The notes below the pieces were generated by a model. The model did not search any database, had not been told where the DNA came from, and saw only the letters and a program-made list of their open reading frames with translations. The position numbers and the translations under genes were made by a program. A stretch of DNA of 64,000 nucleotides from Candidatus Cloacimonas acidaminovorans str. Evry (lineage in GTDB: Bacteria; Cloacimonadota; Cloacimonadia; Cloacimonadales; Cloacimonadaceae): contig NC_020449.1 of the NCBI RefSeq assembly GCF_000146065.2, positions 1,588,654 to 1,652,653 of the forward strand, in the 5' to 3' direction. Each line of letters starts with the position of its first letter. The stretch's first letter is position 1. Shown here in pieces: positions 52,570 to 62,320 of the stretch.

Positions 52570-54347
52570 TTGCTACTCCTGTTTTTTCTATTTTTACTTA
52601 AGCGACTGAATCCTGTAAAGATTTTGCGAATACGAGCCAGGTCTTCTTCCAAATTTACCGCTCTATCTGTTTCCGGCATAAATCTTGCTGCCTGACTGTG
52701 AGACAGGAAAATTTGAATTTCATTCAGCAACCATTCGGGGATATTTTTTTCATCTAATGCTTGTAGTTTTTCCTGGGTAGAAAGATGATTGGAAAGTTTA
52801 TATTTGGAAGCAAGATATTGAAACAATGCCTTTTCCGCCAGGGGATAGAAATCCAGAGAAAGATTTTTAGCAGCTGCGGTTGCCGGTTTCAAATAATGCA
52901 GGAGGACTTTTTCCGCTTTTAACGAAGCATAGCGTTCGGGATTATCCCTTTTCATTTTTCTCTCCACTGCCACAAAGGAAACAACTATGGTCGCTAAAAC
53001 AATCAAAACCACCAGAATCCAATACCAGGGCTGTTTTACATAAGGAACATAATCCGGGTAGCTTTCCCTGCTTATTTTAGGCAACATTGCCTTCGGATTG
53101 CGGGATTGTCTTAAACGGCTGAAATAACTTAACACATTTGCCGAAGAAACCTTTATTTGTTCTTTGGGACTGCGGTATATTTTATAGCTGCCGCTGTCGT
53201 TATCAAACCAAGCAAAATTGAGTTCGGGAAGCTCATAAACCCCTTTGTCTTGAGGAATTAAGGTGTAATAATAAGTTCTGGTTCCTTCAATTCCGGCATT
53301 CAAATTATCAATAACCATTGGAGTGGAAACCTGAAAACCTTTTCCGGAAGCAAATTGAGGAGCGGAAAACTGGTTAAAATTACCCCTCCCTTCAATTTTC
53401 AGGGTAAAAGTAATTGTTTCTCCCAAGGAAAGTTCCTTCCGGGAAAGAGAATGACTTAGCTTAAAATTTCCTACCGCACCTCCAAAAGAAGGTGGCACAT
53501 TATTTGTGGGTAAAGGCAAAACATCAATGATGCCTCCTTCGCTTTGGAGATTTTTATTTAAAAGTCCAAAACCGTAAAGACGGGCATAACCCTCTAAAAT
53601 CGGTGCCTGTAAGCGTCCTTCTCTATTAGGAATAATGGCTAATCTTTTAATCAGAGCCCTTTTATACTGTTTTCCATTGATGGTTACTTCTTCATAATTT
53701 AACATCGTTGGCTGTTCATAAGTGCTTTTTCCATAGCCATCCGAGTCAATTTCATTTTCCAGGTTGAAAGAACCAACCATTTCATCGGTATAAAGATAAT
53801 AGGAAACAATAGCAGGAAAACCACGATAGACCCTCTGCGCTTTAGGTAAAGCCAAAATAAAAGTATCCCCTGCCCATCCTTCTCTATCACCCCCAAAAAA
53901 AGAATCGTCAAAGCCAAAAGGTATAATTCCCGGAACCGGAGGTGAACTTTGACCAGGAGTTTTTTGTTCTGCCTTAACAACTTCAACAGAAATGGGACGC
54001 GTAGCATAATACTTTCCATTTACTTTCACCTGAAAGGAAGGAATGGTAGTTGTTCCCGTCTTCAAAGGAAAATAGATGAAACGATAGGTCTCCGAAAATT
54101 CGGAAATTAACTTTGTTCCTTCCAAAACAACCGAACTGCTTGAGGAACTGGTCATATTACGAAAACTGAATAAAGGAATAGAAGGTGGAGTTGGTTCTTG
54201 AACTTTAATCCGGTTATCGTCAGAAATCTTTAAAATCAATTCCAGTTGTTCATTTAAATTGATAGTATTTTTATTCACGGATAAATCCACTTTCAAAGCA
54301 GAAAGCACAAGGGGAAACAGCAAAACCAGAAGAAGTGCCTTTTTCAT
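52566..54347 (-). CDS. batD: BatD-like protein (oxygen tolerance)
   Basis: About 593 residues. A signal peptide (MKKALLLVLLFPLVLSA) precedes Ig-like BatD repeats: VDLSVNKNTINLNEQLELIL, then FSGSYRFIYFPLKTG-type strands and GETITFTLKIEGRGNFNQF. One membrane helix (WILVVLIVLATIVVSFVAV, near 445) and a cytoplasmic tail follow. A longer frame starts at ATG 54359, overlapping batC; both are possible. BatD is the periplasmic scaffold of the Bat complex together with the BatA and BatB von Willebrand proteins. Confidence 0.9.
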   Translation of the reverse strand: MKKALLLVLLFPLVLSALKVDLSVNKNTINLNEQLELILKISDDNRIKVQEPTPPSIPLFSFRNMTSSSSSSVVLEGTKLISEFSETYRFIYFPLKTGTTTIPSFQVKVNGKYYATRPISVEVVKAEQKTPGQSSPPVPGIIPFGFDDSFFGGDREGWAGDTFILALPKAQRVYRGFPAIVSYYLYTDEMVGSFNLENEIDSDGYGKSTYEQPTMLNYEEVTINGKQYKRALIKRLAIIPNREGRLQAPILEGYARLYGFGLLNKNLQSEGGIIDVLPLPTNNVPPSFGGAVGNFKLSHSLSRKELSLGETITFTLKIEGRGNFNQFSAPQFASGKGFQVSTPMVIDNLNAGIEGTRTYYYTLIPQDKGVYELPELNFAWFDNDSGSYKIYRSPKEQIKVSSANVLSYFSRLRQSRNPKAMLPKISRESYPDYVPYVKQPWYWILVVLIVLATIVVSFVAVERKMKRDNPERYASLKAEKVLLHYLKPATAAAKNLSLDFYPLAEKALFQYLASKYKLSNHLSTQEKLQALDEKNIPEWLLNEIQIFLSHSQAARFMPETDRAVNLEEDLARIRKIFTGFSRLSKNRKNRSSK

Positions 54348-54349
54348 TT

Positions 54350-54934
54350 TTACCACCATTTATCCGTTTTTAAGCTTTGTTTAGAGCGCAGTTGCTGTCT
54401 GTCCGTACTTTCTTTATTATCCAATCCTTCCAGAATATTACGGATTGCTTCCTTTTTCTTATCGTCCTTATTCTGTTGTAATCCAACCGCTGGAGGGGGT
54501 TGTTTATTCATTTTACGTAAAGTAAGCTCATAATTTGCCCGTAAATCATCATCTTCAGGATTTAATAATAGTGCTTCTTTATAATCCCTCAGAGCTTTAC
54601 TATAATCCTGTTGTTTATAGGCAATATTGCCGCGATCGTAAAGAATATCCTTTTTATCTTTGGCGCTATTTAAGGCAATTGTGGCAGCTGAATCCGCTTC
54701 CGCAAAACGGTTTTGCCGATATAAACATTTTGCCAGATTGGCATTAGCGGGAGCATCGTTTTTAGTAGAATTTTTACGGAATAGGTTTTCTGCTTGGGGA
54801 TATTTTTTTGCCCTGTAAAATGGCTCTGCAAATGCTTGACGCACTACCTTGGGTCGGAAAATCAATTCCAGAATCAGCAAAGCCAGAATAACCGCTATAA
54901 TTATTATGATGTTACGCCTTGTTTTAGTGCTCAT
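54350..54934 (-). CDS. batC: BatC-like TPR protein
   Basis: 194 residues. One N-terminal membrane helix (NIIIIIAVILALLILELIF) is followed by three or so TPR units (YPQAENLFRKN, YRQNRFAEADSAA, YKQQDYSKALRDYKEALLL). A Gln/Lys-rich tail ends DKWW. It overlaps batB by 11 bases. TPR proteins in this slot assemble with BatA/B. Confidence 0.87.
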   Translation of the reverse strand: MSTKTRRNIIIIIAVILALLILELIFRPKVVRQAFAEPFYRAKKYPQAENLFRKNSTKNDAPANANLAKCLYRQNRFAEADSAATIALNSAKDKKDILYDRGNIAYKQQDYSKALRDYKEALLLNPEDDDLRANYELTLRKMNKQPPPAVGLQQNKDDKKKEAIRNILEGLDNKESTDRQQLRSKQSLKTDKWW

Positions 54935-55919
54935 TGCTTTTCTCCGCAGCCATAATGCCGCGTTTTCGTTTACGGGGGTCTATAAAACTTTCTATCATTA
55001 ATAAGATAATCGCCAAAATGCCAAAGAGGTAATATTGTTCCTTTAAAATGGTTACTTTCTTTCCTCTGCGAGTGCTTTCGCTTTCATAGATGCGTTTCAA
55101 AATCAGCTGAATTTCTTCTCCGCCAGGAGTTACACGATAATATTCACCTTCCGTTATCCGGGCAATTTCTTGAAGGGTTGCCTCATCCAGTTTACTTTTC
55201 ACTTCTTCACCGGTTTCCGGATGACGAATAATTGTTCCTTCAGGGCTACCAACCCCCATAGTATAGACCCGGATGCCTTTTGTTTTTAGGATTCTTGCTT
55301 CTCTGAGAGCAGAATGCTGAAGGTCTTCCCCATCCGAAATCAAAACAAGGGTTTTGGATTTTGAGCCCTCGGGAAAGGCATTTTCTGCCAAACGCAAAGC
55401 ACTTCCAATATCGGTTCCGGGAATTTCTACAGTATTACTGTTCAAGCCATTTAGCACAATTCTAACTGCTTCATAGTCATCTGTTAAGGGACATTGCAAA
55501 GTTGCCGTTCCGGCAAAAGCAATAATTCCAATCCGGTCGGTCTTAACCTGCTCTAAAAAACTGCCAATCTGTAAAATAGCACGCAACAATCTACTGGGCA
55601 TCATATCCGTAGCATCCATACTTTTAGAAACATCAAGGGCAAAAATAATATCCATTCCACTACTTTGTAATTCCTTGTTTTCATAATCCCATTGAGGTCT
55701 TGCCAGCGCTATTATGATACAACTTAAAGCCAAAATAGAAAGAAAAAGCTTGAAACCCGTCCAAAAAGGAGAATGGGAATGATAATAATGCTCCCTTAAA
55801 TGTAATTCGGCATATTTGGCAAAACGCCGCTTTAATTTTCTTTCCCTTCCGATTAGCAACAGCAGAAATACCAAGCATAACGCTAAAAGTGCCAGATAAG
55901 AAGGATTGGCAATATTCAT
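54924..55919 (-). CDS. batB: BatB, von Willebrand factor A membrane protein
   Basis: 331 residues. Membrane helices lie at the N-terminus (about 5-22 and 53-75) and C-terminus. The VWA domain at about 88-285 has the metal site FALDVSKSMDATDM (DxSxS), a Thr in PGTDIG and the Asp of LISDGEDLQ. It has the DxSxS-T-D triad needed for Mg binding. It overlaps batA by four bases and batC by eleven. Bat proteins promote survival under oxygen or envelope stress in Bacteroides and Leptospira; the molecular task is still unclear. Confidence 0.93.
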   Translation of the reverse strand: MNIANPSYLALLALCLVFLLLLIGRERKLKRRFAKYAELHLREHYYHSHSPFWTGFKLFLSILALSCIIIALARPQWDYENKELQSSGMDIIFALDVSKSMDATDMMPSRLLRAILQIGSFLEQVKTDRIGIIAFAGTATLQCPLTDDYEAVRIVLNGLNSNTVEIPGTDIGSALRLAENAFPEGSKSKTLVLISDGEDLQHSALREARILKTKGIRVYTMGVGSPEGTIIRHPETGEEVKSKLDEATLQEIARITEGEYYRVTPGGEEIQLILKRIYESESTRRGKKVTILKEQYYLFGILAIILLMIESFIDPRKRKRGIMAAEKSNEH

Positions 55920-56917
55920 AACTGTTCCGGCAACACAGGTAAAATAAATATTTTTAACAGCAGTTCAAGCACTAAAAAGGCAAAAGCCAGCCACAAAAAA
56001 GGCATAAACTGCTCACTGTAATTATAGCGAAATTGAGTTGTAAAAAGGGTCTTTTCCAGACGGTCAATTTCATTCATAATATCTGCAAGACCTTTAGCAT
56101 CGGTTGCTAATGCCGCTTTCCCCGTTCCCGTGGTCTCTGCTATTTTATTCAAGGTCTCCATATCAAGATCAATATAGGTATTAATATAACGCGTGCCAAA
56201 AATAGGGTCAGAATAAGGAAACGGAACTAAACCTTTACTTCCTACTCCAATAGGATAAACTTTTATTCCCAATTCCTTAGCCATTCCAGCCGCGGTTAAA
56301 GGGTCTATTTCTCCGGTATTGCTAACTCCATCGGTAATCAAAATAATCACTTTGCTTTTGGCAGTACTATTTTTCAAACGGGCTACCGCTTTTGCCAAAC
56401 CCATTCCGATAGCTGTTGCCGATGCCTCTTCATTCACTTTTAACTTATCCAGGGAATTTAGCATTGCCAAATGGTCAAAAGTTAGCGGAACCTGCGTTAA
56501 AGCATATTCCGAAAAAGCCACTAAGCCAAATCTATCATTGGGACGCCTTTTCACAAAATCCTTGGCTACACTTACAGCTGCACTTAAACGATTTTTAGGA
56601 GCAAAATCCATTGCTAACATTGAACCACTGATATCTATAGCCATTACAATATCCACACCTTTATTACTTAAATCCCGGGTTTTTATTCCCCAACGCGGTT
56701 GCGCTACCGCAATACATAAAAATAACAAGATGAAAGAACGCAAAACAGGATACAAATAACGGTAAGGATATTGACTGCGTGATAGATAGCGTAGCTGTTT
56801 TACCCGCGAATGAGGTAAATAAAGACGCCGCTTCTTTTGAAAGACAAATTCCCAAATAAGGTATAATGGTATTACCAATAAAAGTAAAAGCAACCAGGGA
56901 TGACCGAATTTAAGCAT
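55916..56917 (-). CDS. batA: BatA, von Willebrand factor A membrane protein
   Basis: 333 residues from ATG 56917 (MLKFGHPWLLLLLL), preceded by GGAAACGG; an earlier in-frame start at 56941 lies inside the upstream gene. Two N-terminal helices, then a VWA domain with MAIDISGSMLAMDF (DxSxS) and LITDGVSNTG (Asp), and a C-terminal helix (FLWLAFAFLVLELLL). It pairs with BatB. The gene start overlaps the stop of the upstream gene. Confidence 0.93.
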   Translation of the reverse strand: MLKFGHPWLLLLLLVIPLYLIWEFVFQKKRRLYLPHSRVKQLRYLSRSQYPYRYLYPVLRSFILLFLCIAVAQPRWGIKTRDLSNKGVDIVMAIDISGSMLAMDFAPKNRLSAAVSVAKDFVKRRPNDRFGLVAFSEYALTQVPLTFDHLAMLNSLDKLKVNEEASATAIGMGLAKAVARLKNSTAKSKVIILITDGVSNTGEIDPLTAAGMAKELGIKVYPIGVGSKGLVPFPYSDPIFGTRYINTYIDLDMETLNKIAETTGTGKAALATDAKGLADIMNEIDRLEKTLFTTQFRYNYSEQFMPFLWLAFAFLVLELLLKIFILPVLPEQL

Positions 56918-57800
56918 TTTCCGTTTCCTGAGTTTGTTCACTGAAACTTAGCAGATAGTTCCTCAACCATAATGTGTTTTCTTCAATTTCACCGGCAGAA
57001 GGTTCACGCTTGGCAAACTTAACCAAATCACAATAATTAATAAAGTTCCTTATTTCCTGTGCTTTGGGAATATTTCTCCGGTTTAAACTAACTGCAATTT
57101 CCCTTCCTGTCATCTCCAGAGCGGGAAAACGATAGGTCTCTTCCAAAAAAGCACGCAAAATATTAGATAGGCGGAAATGGTATAAAACCGTTTCTCCTTT
57201 CGCAGGTAAATTCTCTGCTATAAGTTCATCCAATGCTTTTAATGCCTTTTCCCAGGCAGGTAAAACCGGTTCTCTAATCACCGGTTGAGCAATATATTCC
57301 CGTTTGGGTTTTTCCGGTCGCTTCAACCAAAGATAAATTCCCCCTGCCAAGGCAAGCAAAATCAGCAATAGATAAACCCAGAATGGCTGTTGCAGGGGAT
57401 ATTTTTTCAGGGGCTTAATATCCCGTAAAAGAGTATCTCCTTCCGCTAAAACGGAAAGCACATAAATTCTGAAGCCATCTGTGTAAACAGGAGTTACACT
57501 ACTGTCAACAGGTTGTATTTCTATCCGGGGAAAAGATAAAGCACCTGTATTTAAAGGAACTATTTTTATTATCCAACAACGGGGATTTTTTTCATCCCGC
57601 TTACTTTCCAGAATAGCAAAATCCTCTAATGTATCGGGTATGGAAACACCTTTTATGGCAAAATCGGTAGTAATTTTAAAGAGAAAAGGAGTGCCTACTT
57701 TTAAACTATCCGCACCCTGAAGTTCCTGACTTAATTCAGCCCGGATAAATAAGGGAAACAATAAAAACAGAAAAGACACAATTACTTTTATTCTTTTCAT
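56910..57800 (-). CDS. DUF4381-like membrane protein of the Bat operon
   Basis: 296 residues. A signal peptide (IKVIVSFLFLLFPLFIRA), an extracytoplasmic beta domain (VGTPFLFKITTDFAIKGVS), one membrane helix near 140-158 (FWVYLLLILLALAGGIYLWL) and a cytoplasmic helical region (ILRAFLEETYRFPALEMTGREI). The TGREI-type segment and position between the DUF58 and batA genes fit DUF4381-type Bat-associated proteins. Its exact function is not known. It overlaps DUF58 by four bases and batA by eight. Confidence 0.8.
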   Translation of the reverse strand: MKRIKVIVSFLFLLFPLFIRAELSQELQGADSLKVGTPFLFKITTDFAIKGVSIPDTLEDFAILESKRDEKNPRCWIIKIVPLNTGALSFPRIEIQPVDSSVTPVYTDGFRIYVLSVLAEGDTLLRDIKPLKKYPLQQPFWVYLLLILLALAGGIYLWLKRPEKPKREYIAQPVIREPVLPAWEKALKALDELIAENLPAKGETVLYHFRLSNILRAFLEETYRFPALEMTGREIAVSLNRRNIPKAQEIRNFINYCDLVKFAKREPSAGEIEENTLWLRNYLLSFSEQTQETENA

Positions 57801-58681
57801 CTTCTCCTTTCCCTTAAAGTGAAGAACTTTCTTAAGGAATTGATATAGGACTCGGAAGTGCGGATAAGCAGATAGTCACAATTGCATTTACGAAAGAATT
57901 CTTCCAAGTCCTTCTGTTCTTTATTTACTATTTCTTGATATGCTTTACGCAGTTTAGGATCGGAACTGTTTATCCAAACTTCCTCTCCTGTTTCCGGGTC
58001 TTGCAAAGATAAAATGCCTGCCCGGGGAAGTTCCAGTTCGCTATCATCCAAAACTCTTATAGCAATTACATCATTCTTGGTAGCCAGAATTTTGAGGGAA
58101 TGTTCATAACCAGAATCTATCCAATCCGAAATAATAAACAGAATACAGCGTTTTTTCAGCATTTTATGGGCATATTCACAGGCAACCTGCAAAGAGGTCT
58201 TTTTGCTTTTGGGTTCATAATAGAGAACTTCTCTGAGGATTGCCAAAGCGTTATTCCGTCCCTTACGGGGTGGCAGAAACTTTTCCACTCTGTCCGAAAA
58301 AAGGATAAGACCTGCCAAATCCTGATTAGCAACGGCTGAAAAAGCCAAAGCTGCAACCAGTTCTGCAATCCTTTCTCTTTTAATCATACTGCGAGTGCCA
58401 AATTCCTGTGAAGCACTAACATCTACTAAAAAAACCACCCTCAACTCTCTGGTTTCCCGATATTTTTTAATGTAAAGTTGTCCCAAACGCGCAGAAACAT
58501 TCCAGTCAATATCTCTGTAATTATCTCCCGGTTGATATTCACGCACCTCAGAAAATTCCAAACCCTGACCTTTGAACCGACTGTGATATTCTCCTCTGAA
58601 TATTTCCGCAACAGGATTGCGAGTGCGAATTTCTATCCTGCGAATCTTTTTCAGGATATCAGAAACGCTTTGGGTAAACAT
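57797..58681 (-). CDS. DUF58-domain protein of the MoxR/Bat operon
   Basis: 294 residues, soluble. VAEIFRGEYHSRFKGQGLEF then SEVREYQPGDNYRDIDWNVS is the DUF58 hallmark, and a VWA-like fold follows (VVFLVDVSASQEFG, IISDWIDSGYE). Partner of the MoxR ATPase, which lies 13 bases upstream. Such pairs are thought to act as chaperone/activator units for VWA proteins, here BatA and BatB. Confidence 0.92.
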   Translation of the reverse strand: MFTQSVSDILKKIRRIEIRTRNPVAEIFRGEYHSRFKGQGLEFSEVREYQPGDNYRDIDWNVSARLGQLYIKKYRETRELRVVFLVDVSASQEFGTRSMIKRERIAELVAALAFSAVANQDLAGLILFSDRVEKFLPPRKGRNNALAILREVLYYEPKSKKTSLQVACEYAHKMLKKRCILFIISDWIDSGYEHSLKILATKNDVIAIRVLDDSELELPRAGILSLQDPETGEEVWINSSDPKLRKAYQEIVNKEQKDLEEFFRKCNCDYLLIRTSESYINSLRKFFTLRERRR

Positions 58682-58694
58682 AATCCCCTATATT

Positions 58695-59681
58695 TTATGG
58701 AACTTCTATTTCGTCCAGAATGCGATTGATGATATCTTCGCTGGTAATTTCTTCGGCTTCAGCTTCGTAGGTAAGAATAATGCGATGCCTTAAAACATCT
58801 TTTGCTATCATTTTTATGTCATCGGGAATTACATAAGCCCTACCTGAAATGTAAGCATTCGTTTTAGCAGCTCTTGCCAGGAAAATTGTAGCTCGGGGAG
58901 AAGCACCAAATTCAATCAGACCCTTCAAATCGTTTAAACGCGGATAGCGTTCCGGATGGCGGGTTGAGTTGACAAGCTGTAAAATATAATCTTTCAACTT
59001 TTCTTCCATATACACCTTATGCATCACTTCCCTCATTTCTTCAATATCTTTGGGACTTAGCACTTTCTGCAAGGGAATGGGCTGTTCATTAACCATTCTT
59101 TCCAGGATTTGCCTTTCTTCATCGTAGGCAGGATATTTAATCTTCAGCTTCATAAAAAACCGGTCTATCTGCGCTTCCGGAAGCGGATAAGTTCCTTCCT
59201 GCTCAATAGGATTTTGAGTTGCCATCACAAAAAACGGATTGGGCAAAGGAAAAGTGTTATCCCCTAAAGTAACCTGCCGTTCCTGCATTGCTTCCAAAAG
59301 AGCCGATTGCACTTTGGAAGGAGCTCTGTTAATTTCATCCGCTAAGATGAAATTGGCAAAGACAGGACCTTTTTTCACGCTAAAATCCCCGCTTTTAGGA
59401 TTGTATATCATTGTGCCTGTTATATCTGCAGGCAACAAATCCGGAGTAAACTGAATGCGGGAATAGGAAGCATCAAAAACGGATGCCAGCGATGAAATAA
59501 TCAGGGTCTTTGCCAAACCTGGAACACCTTCAATCAAAATGTGACCATTTGCTATAATTCCAATCAGCAAGCGGTCTATAATTTCCTGTTGGCCAACTAT
59601 CACTCTGGCAATTTCAGAACGCACATTACCCAATACAGCAGAACTTTTTTCTACCTCGTTTTGGATTGCCTCAATTAACAT
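58695..59681 (-). CDS. MoxR-family AAA+ ATPase
   Basis: 328 residues. Walker A GVPGLAKT near 51-58, Walker B LADEINRAPSKVQSALLEAM, sensor 1 VMATQNPIEQEGTYPLPEAQ and the arginine finger RF after DRF. It is the first gene of the eight-gene operon (moxR, DUF58, DUF4381-like, batA, B, C, D, E) with no large gaps. MoxR ATPases act with VWA proteins as assembly factors. Confidence 0.94.
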   Translation of the reverse strand: MLIEAIQNEVEKSSAVLGNVRSEIARVIVGQQEIIDRLLIGIIANGHILIEGVPGLAKTLIISSLASVFDASYSRIQFTPDLLPADITGTMIYNPKSGDFSVKKGPVFANFILADEINRAPSKVQSALLEAMQERQVTLGDNTFPLPNPFFVMATQNPIEQEGTYPLPEAQIDRFFMKLKIKYPAYDEERQILERMVNEQPIPLQKVLSPKDIEEMREVMHKVYMEEKLKDYILQLVNSTRHPERYPRLNDLKGLIEFGASPRATIFLARAAKTNAYISGRAYVIPDDIKMIAKDVLRHRIILTYEAEAEEITSEDIINRILDEIEVP

Positions 59682-59751
59682 TAAACCCCCATAAAAGTTT
59701 ATTGGTTAGATAGTTATTTAGTGCTTTAGTTATGCCTTTATTAACCCAAAA

Positions 59752-59783
59752 ATCGGGAATCCGGCAAAACCGCGATTCCCGAT
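59752..59783 (-). terminator. Rho-independent terminator after rpmB
   Basis: On the minus strand ATCGGGAATC and GATTCCCGAT form a perfect 10-bp stem across a 12-base loop, followed by TTTTTGGG. Confidence 0.88.
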
Positions 59784-59828
59784 AAACATATTTCTCTGCT
59801 TGATTATAAGCTAAAAAACCGATTGTTA

Positions 59829-60020
59829 TTATACGGCTTTGCGGACTTTATTGGCTTTCAGGCAAGAACTGCAAACCTTAATTTTCTTAGTTCCGCCATC
59901 AATGGCAACACGAATTTCGTGCAAATTAGGATAAAACCTGCGCTTGGTAGCATTTAAAGCATGACTGCGATGATTACCTACCTGAGCTGTTTTTCCACAT
60001 ATATCACATACTTTGGACAT
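59829..60020 (-). CDS. rpmB: 50S ribosomal protein L28
   Basis: 63 residues. [20 protein letters not shown] is a typical L28 start, and the family's core [24 protein letters not shown] follows. It retains the zinc-ribbon cysteines (VCDIC near 5-8, VCSSC near 50-53) of the C+ form. It stands alone, 67 bases after the histidine kinase stop, with a terminator behind it. The ribosome site is GGGAAG. Confidence 0.96.
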   Translation of the reverse strand: MSKVCDICGKTAQVGNHRSHALNATKRRFYPNLHEIRVAIDGGTKKIKVCSSCLKANKVRKAV

Positions 60021-60086
60021 AATTCACTTCCCGTTTTTTCTTATAATAAAAACCACAAAAAAGAGGGCTCTGTTTTTGACAAGCAA

Positions 60087-61202
60087 TTATTTAGTGCTCT
60101 GCGGAATACGAATATCAAATCTACTGCCATGTGGTTCTACAGGAATATATTCCAAACGCCCATAATGCTCCTGAACAAGTTTTTTACAAATAGCCAAACC
60201 TAAACCCGTTCCCTGTGTTTTACCATCTGTAACGAAGGGCTGAAATAATTCTTCCTTCACTTTTCGGGAAACACCTGGTCCGTTATCAATTACCGAAATC
60301 TGTAACCACCCGGAAGAAACACTGCTGATAATCTTGATTTCACCTGCTTCAGGAATGGCTTCCAAGGCATTTTTAATGAGGTTTATTAAGACCCTGCGAA
60401 TTTTCCCTTCATCAAAATAGACACAATCATTAACCTTGTTTTCCACTACAAAAATGATCTTGCGTTCTTTAAAAGAAGCGGAATAAAGTTCACTTACCTC
60501 CCGTAAAAAGCTATCCAAATTAACTTTCTGAATCAGGGGAGGACTTTCTGTTCCTCTGGCAAAATCCAAAATTTCATGCACCAGCTGGTCTATCAGTTTT
60601 GTCTGTTTAACAATGTTATCCGTAAATTCAGCGCTTTCGGGAAAAATATTCTCCAGCAACTGTGCCGTTAGCACAATAACTGTTAAGGGGGTTTTAATAT
60701 CGTGAATAATTTTGCTGGCTGCCAATCCAATAGCCATTAAACGGTTCTTTTTCAGCATTTCATCCATCAGTTCTACAAATCTTTCATTAGTATTACGCAA
60801 GCGACTGGAAATTACCTTAGTTAAATTCAACATTATTATCGGATAAGCAAAGAGCATATCACTAAATGCCTCCCGGGGAATAACCATTAGCTCTACATCT
60901 TCTGTAGCTACAACACTGGCAGAACGGGTACTATCTTCAATAATACCCATCTCGCCAAAAAAATCTCCCGCTTCCAAGGTTGAGAGCTGAGTGAAAGGTA
61001 TGTCGGGATTGCTTAAGTCCTTATCTATTTCCACCTTGCCCTTAGAGATGAAAAAGAGATTATCGCTGAGGGAATGTTCTGTGATTATTGACTCTCCTTT
61101 CTTAAATTTAATCCGCTCCAAATCTTTAGTCAGTTCTTCCACTACTTCTTCAGAGAGGCCGCTGAATATCCCTATATTGGTCTTTTGCATCGTGTCCTGC
61201 AT
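60087..61202 (-). CDS. Histidine kinase with N-terminal cyclic-nucleotide-binding domain
   Basis: About 371 residues, no membrane segment. The start at 61202 has AGGAA 5 bases upstream; the frame extends to 61256. The cNMP-binding fold covers about 10-140 (FKKGESIITEHSLSDNLFFI, GDFFGEMGIIEDSTRSASV). The phosphate-cassette arginine of CRP is in STRSASV, so binding of a nucleotide is possible. The kinase half has the H-box ASKIIHDIKTPLTVI, N-box NLIKNALEAIPE, G1 DNGPGVS and G2 GTGLGLAIC. No response regulator lies nearby, so its partner is unknown. Confidence 0.9.
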   Translation of the reverse strand: MQDTMQKTNIGIFSGLSEEVVEELTKDLERIKFKKGESIITEHSLSDNLFFISKGKVEIDKDLSNPDIPFTQLSTLEAGDFFGEMGIIEDSTRSASVVATEDVELMVIPREAFSDMLFAYPIIMLNLTKVISSRLRNTNERFVELMDEMLKKNRLMAIGLAASKIIHDIKTPLTVIVLTAQLLENIFPESAEFTDNIVKQTKLIDQLVHEILDFARGTESPPLIQKVNLDSFLREVSELYSASFKERKIIFVVENKVNDCVYFDEGKIRRVLINLIKNALEAIPEAGEIKIISSVSSGWLQISVIDNGPGVSRKVKEELFQPFVTDGKTQGTGLGLAICKKLVQEHYGRLEYIPVEPHGSRFDIRIPQSTK

Positions 61203-61366
61203 ATTTTCCTCACATCTTCTAACCTCATTAACTTTATATATTATATAATAAATCACCCTCCTCTTTTGTCAAGTTTTAATCATTTTTTTTATAATTTTTC
61301 TATTGCAAGTTCCGATATAAATATGCAATTTATATTAATCCGGGTAGTTAGTCAATTCCGTGTCAC

Positions 61367-62320
61367 TTAATTTACTTGAGCCGGTGGTTTTCTTCCTTTC
61401 ATAACGGCAATGGCATTTTCTGCCGCCAAAAGTGCCATTTTGGTTCTGGTTTCAATGCTGGCAGAGCCGATATGAGGTAGTAAAACCACATTTTCCAAAG
61501 CCAAAAGTTCCTGGGGGATATCGGGTTCATTTTCGTAAACATCCAGTCCTGCGGAAAAAATGCGTTTTTCAGAAAGCGCTTTAATCAGTTCTTTTTCATC
61601 AATAACTGCTCCTCTGGAAGTGTTTATGAGCACAGCATTTTCTTTCATTAAGGCAAATTCCTCTTTGCCGATAAGGTGAAATGTCTCTTTTGTTAAGGGC
61701 AGGTGCAGGGTAATGATATCCGCTTCTTTCAGCAGTGTTTGCAAATCCGTTTCCGTTGTTTCAAAAGGCAAAGTATTGGAAACGGAAACATCATTATAAT
61801 AGATAATCCGCATTGCAAAACCGGTAGCGCGTTTGGCAACTGCCTGACCAATTCTTCCCATTCCTATTATCCCGAGTGTTTTGCCGTAAACATCAAGTCC
61901 TAACATCAGCATTGGTTCCCAACCTTTAAAGTTTCCCTTGCGCAAGAAACGCTCACTTTCCGAAATTCTTCTGCAGGTTGCCAAAATAAGAGCCCAAGTA
62001 AGATCGGCAGTGGTTTCTGTTAAAACGCCCGGTGTATTACAGACAGCAATTCCGAGTTGAGTGGCATATTCCACTTCAATATTGTTGTAGCCAACTGCGT
62101 AAGAGGAAATAACTTTCAATTTTGGAGCCGCGGAGATAACTTCTTTATCTATATTATCGGTTAATAAACAAATAAGTGCCTCAGCATCTTTCACTCCTTC
62201 AATCAGTTCCTGATGAGTTAAAGCGCGGTTATAAGGATTGATTTTCAGAGTAAATTTTTCCTCCAAACGCTTTATTGCGGGTTCTGGAATACGGCGAGTT
62301 AAAAATAATATCGGTTTCAT
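61367..62320 (-). CDS. D-isomer 2-hydroxyacid dehydrogenase (glyoxylate/hydroxypyruvate reductase-like)
   Basis: 317 residues, cytoplasmic NAD(P)-dependent enzyme. The Rossmann loop is LGIIGMGRIGQAVAKRA. The catalytic Arg lies in INTSRGAVIDEKELI, the Glu in GLDVYENEPDIP, and the His in LLPHIGSASIETR. Substrate could be glyoxylate, hydroxypyruvate or another 2-keto acid; 3-phosphoglycerate is less likely because the C-terminal ACT domain is absent. It overlaps the nitroreductase gene by four bases, so the two are co-translated. Confidence 0.92.
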   Translation of the reverse strand: MKPILFLTRRIPEPAIKRLEEKFTLKINPYNRALTHQELIEGVKDAEALICLLTDNIDKEVISAAPKLKVISSYAVGYNNIEVEYATQLGIAVCNTPGVLTETTADLTWALILATCRRISESERFLRKGNFKGWEPMLMLGLDVYGKTLGIIGMGRIGQAVAKRATGFAMRIIYYNDVSVSNTLPFETTETDLQTLLKEADIITLHLPLTKETFHLIGKEEFALMKENAVLINTSRGAVIDEKELIKALSEKRIFSAGLDVYENEPDIPQELLALENVVLLPHIGSASIETRTKMALLAAENAIAVMKGRKPPAQVN

